From RFTU01 sp049423145 (lineage in GTDB: Bacteria > Pseudomonadota > Gammaproteobacteria > Burkholderiales > Burkholderiaceae_C), in contig JBMSQF010000035.1 of NCBI GenBank assembly GCA_049423145.1, forward strand, positions 1 through 25,837: a DNA stretch of 25,837 nt, given 5' to 3'. The notes below the pieces were generated by a model. It did no database searches, had not been told where the DNA came from, and was given only the letters and a program-made list of their open reading frames with translations. Position numbers and translations under genes: made by a program. This document shows, piece after piece, positions 1-7,289 of this stretch (its first letter is position 1; each line of letters opens with the position of its first letter).

Positions 1-907
1 CCTTGGGCAAGCGGATGGAACTCGTGGGCTTGATGGCGATACGCACCACCAGATCCTGTCCGGTGCTGATGCCCCCGAGCACCCCACCCGCGTGGTTGCT
101 TCGGAACCCTTCTGGACTGAGTTCATCGCCGTGGTGGCTCCCGTTTTGTGACACCACACCAAAGCCATCACCCACCTCCACACCCTTGACGGCATTGATG
201 CCCATCATCGCGTAGGCGATGTCGGCGTCGAGCTTGTCGAACAGGGGCTGACCCAGTCCCACCGGCACGCTCAGGGCCCGCACCTCAATGCGGGCGCCCA
301 CCGAGTCGCCCTTCTTGCGCAGGGCGTCCATGGCTGCCTCCAGCTCCGGGATTCGGCTCAGATTGGCGGCAAAGAAAGGGTTGTTCGCGATGTGCTCGAA
401 GCCCTCGAATGGAATCTCGAGATCGCCCAAGGCCGACATCCAGCCCACAAAACGCGTCCCGTGGTGCTGAGCCAGCCACTTCTTGGCCACGGCGCCGGCA
501 GCCACCATGGGTGCGGTCAGGCGGGCCGATGAGCGCCCGCCACCGCGGGGATCGCGCAGCCCGTACTTGCGCCAGTAGGTGTAGTCCGCGTGACCCGGGC
601 GAAAGGTATCGAGGATGTTGCCGTAGTCCTTGCTGCGCTGGTCGGTGTTGCGGATCAGCAGGGCAATCGGCGTCCCCGTGGTGCAGCCTTCGTAAACACC
701 AGACAGGATCTCCACCGCATCGGGCTCGTTGCGCTGGGTGACATGGCGACTGGTGCCCGGTCGTCGACGGTCCAGATCGGGCTGAATGTCGGCCTCCGTG
801 AGCATGAGTCCCGGGGGGCATCCATCGATCACGCAACCGATCGCAGGCCCATGGCTTTCGCCGAAATTGGTGACGCGAAATAGCTCGCCGAAGGTGCTGC
901 CGGACAT
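1..907 (-). CDS. aroC: Chorismate synthase, C-terminus cut by window edge
   Basis: Chorismate synthase converts 5-enolpyruvylshikimate-3-phosphate to chorismate, the last step of the shikimate pathway, in the cytoplasm and with reduced FMN. The frame opens at ATG 905-907 (MSGSTFGELF) and stays open to base 1, giving 302 full codons. The family is usually about 360 residues, so roughly 60 C-terminal residues are missing. Visible signatures are GESHG (residues 16-20, with the active-site-type His19), RRRPG (47-51), the FRPGHADYTY segment with His106, and GGGRSSAR (122-129). The last visible stretch, IKPTSSIRLPK, matches the late conserved family motif. The gene lies 43 nt downstream of the CBS-domain gene on the same strand and may be co-transcribed with it. 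No Shine-Dalgarno is evident, and an inverted repeat ends 2 nt before the start codon. Confidence 0.97.
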   Translation of the reverse strand, partial: MSGSTFGELFRVTNFGESHGPAIGCVIDGCPPGLMLTEADIQPDLDRRRPGTSRHVTQRNEPDAVEILSGVYEGCTTGTPIALLIRNTDQRSKDYGNILDTFRPGHADYTYWRKYGLRDPRGGGRSSARLTAPMVAAGAVAKKWLAQHHGTRFVGWMSALGDLEIPFEGFEHIANNPFFAANLSRIPELEAAMDALRKKGDSVGARIEVRALSVPVGLGQPLFDKLDADIAYAMMGINAVKGVEVGDGFGVVSQNGSHHGDELSPEGFRSNHAGGVLGGISTGQDLVVRIAIKPTSSIRLPK

Positions 908-909
908 GG

Positions 910-937
910 ATCAGGGTCTGTGCGGAGAAGCCCTGAT
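910..937 (-). promoter_or_regulatory. Inverted repeat abutting the aroC start codon
   Basis: ATCAGGG (910-916) and CCCTGAT (931-937) are perfect 7-nt inverted arms around a 14-nt loop. On the aroC transcript the 3' arm ends 2 nt before the ATG, where a ribosome binding site would normally lie. No T-tract follows, so it is not a standard terminator. It could affect aroC translation or be chance; the function is inferred only. Confidence 0.4.
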
Positions 938-950
938 TGTGACAGCGTGT

Positions 951-1430
951 CTAGGGTTGGGCCGGTCCGGCGGCCGTCTGGTCGCTCTGAGGGCCTTCGG
1001 ACGGCCAGTCCCGGATGTAGGCCTTGAGCATCCGGTTCTCGAAGTCCTGTGCATCGACGACCGCCTTGGCCACATCGTAGAAAGAAATCACGCCCATCAG
1101 GGTTCGCCCGTCGAGCACCGGCATGTAGCGGGCGTGCCGACCCAGCATCATGCGGCGCACCTCGTCCATCTCGGTTTCCATGGTGCAGGTCATGGGATGG
1201 TCGTCCATCACCGATCGCACGAGCATGGAACCGACCTGGTTGTTGTTGCGAACCACCGCCGCGATGACCTCGCGAAACGTGAGCATGCCCGTGAGGTCGC
1301 CGTGATCCATCACGACCAGTGAACCCACATCGTGATCCGCCATCGTCTGGAGCGCATCGGCCAAAGGCATATCGGACGTGACGGTGAACAGAGTGCCGCC
1401 CTTGACCCGGAGGATGTCGCTGACCTTCAT
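951..1430 (-). CDS. Two-CBS-domain protein
   Basis: This 159-residue protein consists of a pair of CBS domains (roughly residues 1-60 and 70-132) with a short polar C-terminal tail. The repeats are visible as LADALQTMADHDVGSLVV followed by GMLTFREVI, then MDEVRRMMLGRHARYMPVL followed by GVISFYDV. Tandem CBS domains usually bind adenine nucleotides such as AMP, ATP or SAM and act as energy or metabolite sensors. No catalytic domain is attached, so the partner is unknown. The start at ATG 1430 is supported by AGGA about 6 nt upstream. It precedes aroC on the same strand and diverges from metY. A specific function cannot be given from sequence. Confidence 0.9.
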   Translation of the reverse strand: MKVSDILRVKGGTLFTVTSDMPLADALQTMADHDVGSLVVMDHGDLTGMLTFREVIAAVVRNNNQVGSMLVRSVMDDHPMTCTMETEMDEVRRMMLGRHARYMPVLDGRTLMGVISFYDVAKAVVDAQDFENRMLKAYIRDWPSEGPQSDQTAAGPAQP

Positions 1431-1462
1431 GACGATTCCTGCTCCTGCGCCTGCCTTCCAAG

Positions 1463-1500
1463 CCCCGTTCCCACCCGCTGTTCAGGTGGGTTCATCGGGG
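1463..1500. other. Nested inverted repeat in CBS gene-metY intergenic region
   Basis: The outer arms CCCCG (1463-1467) and CGGGG (1496-1500) enclose the inner arms CCCACC (1470-1475) and GGTGGG (1485-1490), with a 9-nt loop. The pairs form one interrupted hairpin. It lies in the 154-nt divergent intergenic region, where the 5' leader of the CBS gene transcript would be. No known riboswitch motif is recognised in it. Confidence 0.4.
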
Positions 1501-1515
1501 TTAACCGTGGAAGTC

Positions 1516-1544
1516 AACATAGCACACAATGAGCCACCATCCAA
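1516..1544 (-). promoter_or_regulatory. Candidate sigma-70 promoter for the CBS gene-aroC unit
   Basis: On the minus strand, TTGGAT (1539-1544) lies 17 nt from TATGTT (1516-1521). The -10 box matches 4 of 6 consensus bases and the -35 box 3 of 6. The expected transcript start is near 1509, about 80 nt before the CBS-protein start codon. I see no equally good promoter for metY on the plus strand. Confidence 0.3.
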
Positions 1545-1584
1545 CGCTCGGGAACCCCGCTCCCACTCCTTTCGCAGGCCCACC

Positions 1585-2892
1585 ATGCCCGGTTACAGCG
1601 ATCCAAACTTCGACACCCTGGCGCTGCATGCCGGCGCCGCTCCCGATCCGGCCACGGGCGCGCGTGCGGTGCCGCTCCATCTCAGCACGTCCTTCGTCTT
1701 CCAGGATTCCGAACATGCTGCATCGCTGTTCAACATGGAGCGGCCGGGGCACGTGTACAGCCGCATCAGCAACCCCACGAACGCGGTCCTCGAGGAGCGC
1801 CTGGCAGCCCTGGAGGGGGCTGTGGGGGGGATCGCCACGGCCAGCGGGCAGGCAGCGCTGCATCTGGCGGTGGCCACGCTGGCCGGCAACGGATCACACA
1901 TCGTGGCCAGTGGCGCCCTGTATGGCGGCTCGCACAACCTGCTGGCCTACACGCTCAAGCGATTCGGTATCGACACCACCTTCGTGGCGCCGCGTCAATT
2001 GGACGCATGGCGATCGGCCATACGCCCCAACACCCGCTTGCTATTTGGCGAAACCCTGGGCAACCCCGGACTGGACGTGTTGGACATTCCCGCCGTCTCG
2101 GCCATCGCCCATGAAGCTGGGCTGCCGCTGCTCGTGGATTCAACCTTCACAACACCCTGGCTGATGAGACCCATCGACCTGGGCGCCGATCTCGTGTTCC
2201 ACTCGGCGACCAAATTTCTCTGCGGCCACGGCACCGTGGTGGGCGGGGCGGTTCTCGACGGCGGGCGTTTCGACTGGGCTGCCAGTGGTCGCTTCCCTGA
2301 ATTGAGCGAACCCTATGAGGGATTCCACGGCATGAACTTCGCCGAAGAGAGCTCGGTCGGCGCGTTCCTGTTGCGTGCGCGTCGAGAGGGCCTGCGTGAT
2401 TTCGGTGCCTGCATGAGTCCGCACACGGCCTGGCTGATCCTGCAAGGCATCGAAACCCTGCCCCTGCGCATGGAACGGCACGTGGCCAACACCCGGCGCG
2501 TGGTCGAGTTCCTTTGCAACCATCCGATGGTGAACGCGGTGGCGTACCCGGAATTGACCTCGCACCCCGACCACGCCTTGGCCCGCAAGCTGCTGCCGCG
2601 GGGCGCAGGGGCGGTCTTCAGCTTTGACCTGAAGGGCTCCCGGTCACAGGGGCGTGCGTTCATTGAGGCACTGAAGATCTTCTCCCACCTGGCCAATGTG
2701 GGCGACTGCCGCTCGCTGGTGATCCATCCGGCCTCCACCACGCACTTCCGCATGAGCGATGAAGCCCTGGCCTTGTCGGGCATCGGACCGGGCACCATCC
2801 GCCTGTCCATTGGGCTGGAGTCGGCTGAGGACTTGATCGACGACCTCAAGCGCGCATTCAAGGTCGCGGAAAAGGCCGGGAGCTCATCATGA
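1585..2892 (+). CDS. metY: O-acetylhomoserine/O-succinylhomoserine sulfhydrylase (MetY type, PLP enzyme)
   Basis: This is a 435-residue member of the Cys/Met-metabolism PLP family. It probably forms homocysteine (or methionine) from an acylated homoserine and sulfide (or methanethiol) in the cytoplasm. Signatures are VYSRISNPTN (58-67), ATASGQAALHLA (84-95), GETLGNPGLDVLD (155-167) and VDSTFTTPWLMRP (184-196). The PLP lysine is Lys210 in FHSATKFLCGHGTVVGG. The C-terminal HFRMSDEALALSGIGPGTIRLSIGLE is characteristic of this family. A length near 430 residues favours the MetY subgroup over the roughly 400-residue MetZ subgroup, but the acyl donor is not certain. ATG 1585 was chosen because homology begins there; the in-frame extension back to 1378 crosses the divergent promoter region and the CBS gene. 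The stop overlaps the next gene by 4 nt (ATGA). Confidence 0.92.
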   Translation: MPGYSDPNFDTLALHAGAAPDPATGARAVPLHLSTSFVFQDSEHAASLFNMERPGHVYSRISNPTNAVLEERLAALEGAVGGIATASGQAALHLAVATLAGNGSHIVASGALYGGSHNLLAYTLKRFGIDTTFVAPRQLDAWRSAIRPNTRLLFGETLGNPGLDVLDIPAVSAIAHEAGLPLLVDSTFTTPWLMRPIDLGADLVFHSATKFLCGHGTVVGGAVLDGGRFDWAASGRFPELSEPYEGFHGMNFAEESSVGAFLLRARREGLRDFGACMSPHTAWLILQGIETLPLRMERHVANTRRVVEFLCNHPMVNAVAYPELTSHPDHALARKLLPRGAGAVFSFDLKGSRSQGRAFIEALKIFSHLANVGDCRSLVIHPASTTHFRMSDEALALSGIGPGTIRLSIGLESAEDLIDDLKRAFKVAEKAGSSS

Positions 2893-3701
2893 TGATCCGG
2901 TTTGGCGACCATCAGGCCTACGCCTACACCGGTGGCAAGCCCTTTGACCCGGCCCTGCCTTGCGTCGTCTTCATCCACGGTGCATTGCATGACCACAGCG
3001 CCTGGACACTCCCAGCACGCTGGCTGGCGCACCACGGTCACTCGGTGCTGGCCGTCGACCAACCCGGCCATATGCGCAGCATAGGACCGGTTTGTTCGAC
3101 CGTCGAGGCCATTGGCCAATGGCTGCTGGAACTGTTGAACCAAGTCGGCCCTCGGCAGGTGACGTTGGTGGGACACAGCATGGGCTCGCTGATCGCCCTG
3201 GAAGCCGCCGCCCAAGCACCCGATCGCATCCAAACCCTGGTGATGGTGGGCACCGCTTACCCGATGGTGGTCTCCGATGCCCTTTTGGAGGCTGCACGGG
3301 AGCGGCCTGCGCAGGGGATTGAAATGGTCAACAACTTCTCCATCAGCACGTGGGCGTCCAAGCCCGGTTACCCCGGTCCCGGGTTCTGGCTGCATGGCGG
3401 CAATCGCGCCCTCATGCATCGGGTACTGGCCTCCAATGCGCAGCACAACCTGTTCAGCCATGACTTCCGTCTGTGCAATGACTACCGCGGAGCCGAGGTG
3501 GCCATGCCACGCGTAAAGGCACACAGCCACCTGGTGCTCGGCGCGCGGGACCAAATGACGCTCGTGAAGGCCACCGCGGCGCTGCGTCAGGGTCTGTCAG
3601 CTGCGGTTCATACCGTAGCAGCGGGGCACGGCCTGATGCATGAAGACCCCGAGGATTTCCTGCGTGTCCTGCGCGCGATCACAGCATCTGTTCAAGCGTG
3701 A
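2889..3701 (+). CDS. Alpha/beta hydrolase
   Basis: This 270-residue protein has an alpha/beta-hydrolase fold. Visible features are the oxyanion-hole strand VVFIHGALHD (26-35), the nucleophile elbow GHSMG (Ser97), the likely acid Asp221 in LVLGARDQMT, and the likely catalytic His247 in VAAGHGLMHE. It is probably a soluble esterase, thioesterase or lactonase; the substrate cannot be told. The start ATG 2889 overlaps the metY stop by 4 nt, and GGGAG lies about 6 nt upstream inside metY, so translation is probably coupled. A second ATG at 2892 is equally possible. It is too short, and lacks the motif layout, to be homoserine acetyltransferase (MetX). Its 3' end overlaps the convergent YihY gene by 23 nt. 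Confidence 0.93.
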   Translation: MMIRFGDHQAYAYTGGKPFDPALPCVVFIHGALHDHSAWTLPARWLAHHGHSVLAVDQPGHMRSIGPVCSTVEAIGQWLLELLNQVGPRQVTLVGHSMGSLIALEAAAQAPDRIQTLVMVGTAYPMVVSDALLEAARERPAQGIEMVNNFSISTWASKPGYPGPGFWLHGGNRALMHRVLASNAQHNLFSHDFRLCNDYRGAEVAMPRVKAHSHLVLGARDQMTLVKATAALRQGLSAAVHTVAAGHGLMHEDPEDFLRVLRAITASVQA

Positions 3702-4857
3702 GAGACCTTCCCGAGGTCAGCACACGCCAGACGTCTTCGCCTGACTGAGGCGCCAACAGCCACGCCTGTATCGGCAGGTCCATTGGACATTGACGGGGGT
3801 GCAGGCAGAGCAGATAACCCGCCGAGGTATCACCGTCCTGGGCCAGGTGGGCCAACCATCCCCAGGCCACCATCTCGTCAGCCACCGTGCGCACCTCCAG
3901 CGGATCGCACTGAATCCGCTGCGCCAAGGCTGCCAGCGGGACCGTCGGCGACTCACTGTCGCGCGCCCTGGCCAGCACCCGAAGAACCCTCAGGGCCATC
4001 GTGAATCGCGCACCCGGGAGGCAGTCATCCAGGGGTTGAACACCCCCCTGCCAAGTCGGCGCAGCAGCGGCCAGCACCGCACCTGAGAGCACGATGACCC
4101 ACACGATGTAGATCCACAGCAGCAGGATCGGGAGCGTGGCAAACGCACCGTAGACCGCCGCAAAGACAGACAGCGAGCTGACATACCAGCCCAAAGCGGC
4201 CTTCGCCATGGTGAACGCCAGCACGACGAACACGCCACCGATCAGGGCATCGCGCCACTGCACCGGGGTGTTGGGAAGGTACTTGAACAGCACCACCACG
4301 CCAGCCAGCAAGGCCAGCGACTCCAAGAGGTCCAGGGCGAATGCCAGCAGGACCGGCATCACCGGGCCCCACCCGCGCGATGCAGTGAAGGCGTAGGAGG
4401 CGCCGGTGAAGCTCACACCGACCAGCAGCGGCCCCAGCGTCATCGCCGCCAGATAGATCATCAACCGGGCGCTGAAAGGCCTTGGTTTGCGCACCCGCCA
4501 AATCCGGTTGAGGGCACGGTCAATCGTCAACATCAGCACCAGCGCAGACAAGACCACGCCGGCCACGCCGAAAGCGCCGAGCTTGGCGGCCTTTCCCGCA
4601 AACTGAGAGACCGTCCGAAGGACCGGTCGCGCGATCGAATCCGGCACCAGGGACTGCAGGAACAGTTTCTCCAGCCCTTCTTGGAAGCTTCCAAACACCG
4701 GGAACGCACTGAACAAGGCCAGTGCGACCGTGAGCAAGGGAACGAGCCCCAGGAGCGTGGTGAAGGTCAGGCTGCCGGCGACCTGTCCCAGACGCGCGTG
4801 CCGAAAGCGCAGGAACAACAGCCGCCAGAGTCCCTTGATCGTCTCGCTTCGGTTCAT
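3679..4857 (-). CDS. yihY: YihY/UPF0761 family inner-membrane protein
   Basis: This 392-residue integral membrane protein belongs to the YihY (UPF0761) family. Older annotations call the family ribonuclease BN, which is regarded as a misassignment. About six transmembrane segments are visible, beginning with the family-typical QVAGSLTFTTLLGLVPLLTV. They continue through LMIYLAAMTLGPLLVG and WRDALIGGVFVVLAFTMAKAALGWYV to LPILLLWIYIVWVIVLSGAVLAA. A soluble C-terminal region of about 110 residues looks winged-helix-like (VPLAALAQRIQCDPLEVRTVADEMVAWGWL). ATG 4857 (MNRSETIKGLW) was chosen because family homology starts there; the frame upstream runs antisense through DUF2069. The molecular function is unknown. 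Confidence 0.93.
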   Translation of the reverse strand: MNRSETIKGLWRLLFLRFRHARLGQVAGSLTFTTLLGLVPLLTVALALFSAFPVFGSFQEGLEKLFLQSLVPDSIARPVLRTVSQFAGKAAKLGAFGVAGVVLSALVLMLTIDRALNRIWRVRKPRPFSARLMIYLAAMTLGPLLVGVSFTGASYAFTASRGWGPVMPVLLAFALDLLESLALLAGVVVLFKYLPNTPVQWRDALIGGVFVVLAFTMAKAALGWYVSSLSVFAAVYGAFATLPILLLWIYIVWVIVLSGAVLAAAAPTWQGGVQPLDDCLPGARFTMALRVLRVLARARDSESPTVPLAALAQRIQCDPLEVRTVADEMVAWGWLAHLAQDGDTSAGYLLCLHPRQCPMDLPIQAWLLAPQSGEDVWRVLTSGRSLTLEQML

Positions 4858-4866
4858 CCGCCTATC

Positions 4867-5271
4867 ATGCCAGTCATGAACTCCAACGCCCCAGACTCGG
4901 TGGTCCGCACCACCCGTGCCCTGTCGATCGCCAGCCTGCTGGGTCTGATCATCCTCGGCTTGGGCTGGGAATTGGTGTGGGCCCCGACGGGCAACCGCAC
5001 CCTGGTGCTCAAGGTGGTGCCCCTGCTGTTTCCCCTGGTCGGTCTGCTCAAGCACCGGATGTACACCCACCGCTGGGTGAGTCTTCTGGTATGGATCTAC
5101 TTCACCGAAGGTGTCGTGCGCGCCACCTCCGACCCCTTCCCTTCCGCGGCGCTGGCGATGATCGAGGTACTGCTGTGCCTGGTGCTGTTCAGCGCCAGTG
5201 CCGTCCACGTGCGGTGGAGGCTCAAGCAGGCCAAGGACCGGGGCGAGCTGTCGGCCGATTCCCAGCCCTGA
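4867..5271 (+). CDS. DUF2069 small membrane protein
   Basis: This is a membrane protein of 134 residues from ATG 4867, or 131 from ATG 4876. Four hydrophobic segments are visible: ASLLGLIILGLGWELVWA, LVLKVVPLLFPLVGLLK, WVSLLVWIYFTEGVVRA and LAMIEVLLCLVLFSASAVHV. The HRMYTHRWVSLLVWIYFTEGVVRA block is the hallmark of DUF2069. Neither start has a clear ribosome binding site. Only 9 nt separate ATG 4867 from the divergent YihY start, so both promoters must lie within neighbouring coding sequence or in this junction. The FAD enzyme gene follows after 21 nt. The function is unknown. Confidence 0.85.
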   Translation: MPVMNSNAPDSVVRTTRALSIASLLGLIILGLGWELVWAPTGNRTLVLKVVPLLFPLVGLLKHRMYTHRWVSLLVWIYFTEGVVRATSDPFPSAALAMIEVLLCLVLFSASAVHVRWRLKQAKDRGELSADSQP

Positions 5272-5292
5272 GGCCCCTTTCATCCTCCCATC

Positions 5293-6729
5293 ATGCGCGA
5301 CGAATTCCTCGATCGACTCAGGGCCGTGGTCGGCGATGCCCATGTGCTGACCGGCCCAGGGCTCGACGCCTATGAACGGGACTGGCGCAAGCGATACCAC
5401 GGCCGTGCCCGGGCTGTGGTCCGGCCAGCGGATGCGCACGAGGTGGCCGGTGTCATGAAAATCTGCAGCCAACTCGGGGTCAGCGTGGTGCCACAGGGGG
5501 GCCACACCGGGCTGGTCGGTGGTGGCACACCAGACGAAAGCGGTACCCAGGTGGTGCTCTCACTGCAGCGGATGAACCGCGTGCGCCAGTTGGATGCCGA
5601 CAACCTCACCATCACCGTGGACGCAGGCTGCATCCTGCAAGCGGTGCAGGCTGCCGCAGCACAGTGCGGTCTCTTGTTTCCGCTGAGCCTGGCCGCCGAA
5701 GGCAGCTGCACCATCGGTGGCAACCTCGCCACGAATGCCGGCGGCACGCAGGTGCTGCGCTACGGGAACGCGCGCGACCTGTGTCTGGGTTTGGAAGTGG
5801 TCACGCCCCAAGGTGAATGGCTCCAGGCCCTGAGCGGCCTGCGCAAAGACAACACGGGATACGACCTCCGCGATCTCTACATCGGCAGCGAGGGCACCTT
5901 GGGCATCATCACGGCCGCCACACTGAAGCTGGTGCCCCAGCCGGCGGCTGTTCTCACCGCCCTGGCCAGCTGCGGCAGTCCGGAGCATGCCTTGGCATTG
6001 CTGGGTCTGGCCCGCTCTCGTCTGGGCGCAACGCTCACGGGCTTTGAACTGATGAATGCCCTGTCGCGTGAGTTGGTGGCGCGACACCTGCCACAGGTGC
6101 CTCAGCCCCTCTGGTCCGGCGCCTCCTATGAGGCGTGGGGGTCCTGTCCTGCATGGAGCGTGCTGTTGGAGCAGTCGGACGATGAGGGATCCCAACAGGG
6201 CAGCCACCGGCTGGAATCACTGTTGGCGCAGGCCCTGGACGCGGGCATCATCGATGATGCTGTGGTGAGCAAGAACCTCGGCGAATCGCAGTCCCTGTGG
6301 CACCTGCGCGAGTCCATTCCGCTGGCGCAAGCCGAGGAAGGCCTCAACATCAAGCATGACATCTCGCTGCCGGTGTCGAGGATTCCAGCCTTCATCGCCA
6401 GCACCGATGGCGCCTTGCAAGCCCTGCATCCCGGTTGTCGCCTGGTGAATTTCGGCCATCTCGGCGATGGAAATCTCCACTACAACGTCCAGGCTCCTGA
6501 GGGCATTGATCCAGCCGCATTCCTGCAGCAGGAGGAGGCGGATATCAATCGTCTGGTGTACGACGCGGTACAGGCGCATGGGGGATCCATCTCGGCTGAG
6601 CATGGCATCGGCCGACTCAAGCGGGAAGAACTGAGACTGCGCAAGGACCCGGTTGCCCTGACCCTGATGAAACGCCTGAAATCAGCCCTGGACCCACAGG
6701 GCATCCTGAACCCCGGTCGCGTCGTCTGA
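5293..6729 (+). CDS. FAD-binding D-2-hydroxyacid dehydrogenase (D-2-hydroxyglutarate/D-lactate dehydrogenase type)
   Basis: This 478-residue protein belongs to the PCMH/VAO flavoprotein family, which includes GlcD, D-lactate dehydrogenase and D-2-hydroxyglutarate dehydrogenase. The FAD-binding PCMH domain spans about 36-215, with PQGGHTGLVGGGTP (67-80), the EGSCTIGGNLATNAGGTQVL stretch (136-155) and YIGSEGTLGIIT (196-207). The C-terminal substrate domain (about 220-476) carries HDISLPVSRI (355-364), GHLGDGNLHYNV (388-399, with the metal-ligand-type His389 and His396) and ISAEHGIGRLKR (433-444). This motif set resembles D-2-hydroxyglutarate dehydrogenases most, but D-lactate or glycolate remain possible substrates. 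No iron-sulfur domain is attached, so electrons probably go to ETF or a quinone through a partner. It follows DUF2069 by 21 nt and converges on DUF1178. Confidence 0.92.
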   Translation: MRDEFLDRLRAVVGDAHVLTGPGLDAYERDWRKRYHGRARAVVRPADAHEVAGVMKICSQLGVSVVPQGGHTGLVGGGTPDESGTQVVLSLQRMNRVRQLDADNLTITVDAGCILQAVQAAAAQCGLLFPLSLAAEGSCTIGGNLATNAGGTQVLRYGNARDLCLGLEVVTPQGEWLQALSGLRKDNTGYDLRDLYIGSEGTLGIITAATLKLVPQPAAVLTALASCGSPEHALALLGLARSRLGATLTGFELMNALSRELVARHLPQVPQPLWSGASYEAWGSCPAWSVLLEQSDDEGSQQGSHRLESLLAQALDAGIIDDAVVSKNLGESQSLWHLRESIPLAQAEEGLNIKHDISLPVSRIPAFIASTDGALQALHPGCRLVNFGHLGDGNLHYNVQAPEGIDPAAFLQQEEADINRLVYDAVQAHGGSISAEHGIGRLKREELRLRKDPVALTLMKRLKSALDPQGILNPGRVV

Positions 6730-6751
6730 CCCGAATGGGGCGGTGGCGGCG

Positions 6752-7273
6752 CTACTGCAGCGGGCCTCCGAGCCCCTTGGGCAGGGGCAGCGGCACCACT
6801 TCGATGCCTTCATCGAGCAGCGATTCACGCTCTTGCGGCGTGGCCTGTCCTCGAATCCCGCGTTCCGGCGATTCACCGTAGTGGATGCGCCGGGCCTCCT
6901 CCGAAAATCGCCCCCCCACATCCTCGGTGTGCTCGATGACATGGCGCATCGCCTTCAACCAGGCCTTCTGCATCAAAGCCAGCGTGGCCGCGGCCTCGGG
7001 TGATGGAGGACGCGCCGGCGTGGCCGGGTCCAGTTCCCCCATGGGCGTGGCATCGTCCGCTGCGCCATCGCCCGTTACGGCGGCGACCGCGCGATCCACA
7101 GCACCGGTCCGCAGATTCAGCCTCGGCGCACTCAGCCGCTTGCTGATGGACCGCGAGGCGCAATAGGGACACTCGAGCATGCCCGCCGCATGCTGCTGCC
7201 TGTAGTCCTCATCCGACCCGAACCACCCCTCAAAGGAATGGCCGGCTTCACAGCCCAGGTCAAAGACTTTCAT
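6752..7273 (-). CDS. DUF1178 family protein
   Basis: This is a 173-residue soluble protein of the DUF1178 family, whose function is unknown. It opens with the family signature MKVFDLGCEAGHSFEGWF. Cys8, His12 and a CPYC pair (Cys35, Cys38) look like a small zinc-ribbon. The central region (about 60-90) is Ala/Pro/Gly-rich and poorly conserved in appearance. The C-terminal half includes a helix (LALMQKAWLKAMRHVIEHTEDVG) followed by FSEEARRIHYGESPERGIRGQAT, typical of the family. The start ATG 7273 was preferred over an upstream in-frame start at 7303, which would overlap the NUDIX gene. It is the last gene of the leftward train, 16 nt after NUDIX, and converges on the FAD enzyme gene with a 22-nt gap. 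Confidence 0.92.
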   Translation of the reverse strand: MKVFDLGCEAGHSFEGWFGSDEDYRQQHAAGMLECPYCASRSISKRLSAPRLNLRTGAVDRAVAAVTGDGAADDATPMGELDPATPARPPSPEAAATLALMQKAWLKAMRHVIEHTEDVGGRFSEEARRIHYGESPERGIRGQATPQERESLLDEGIEVVPLPLPKGLGGPLQ

Positions 7274-7289
7274 GGCGCGCATCATAGAG

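Noticed and set aside
1378..1584. N-terminal extension of metY
   Set aside because: It would cover the divergent promoter region and overlap the CBS gene. The family N-terminus fits ATG 1585.
2313..3554. A 413-codon minus-strand open frame opposite metY and the hydrolase
   Set aside because: It spans two well-supported genes on the plus strand and has no motif of its own. It is a shadow of GC-rich third positions.
2889..3701. The hydrolase as homoserine O-acetyltransferase (MetX), given metY next to it
   Set aside because: MetX proteins are about 100 residues longer and have a different nucleophile context; here the motif is GHSMGS in a 270-residue protein.
3679..4857. YihY as ribonuclease BN
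   Set aside because: This is a historical misannotation; the protein is an integral membrane protein with no nuclease motif, and true RNase BN is a metallo-beta-lactamase-fold enzyme.
4858..5505. N-terminal extension of the YihY frame to 608 residues
   Set aside because: The extension runs antisense to DUF2069 and the start of the FAD enzyme and lacks family similarity. Homology begins at ATG 4857.
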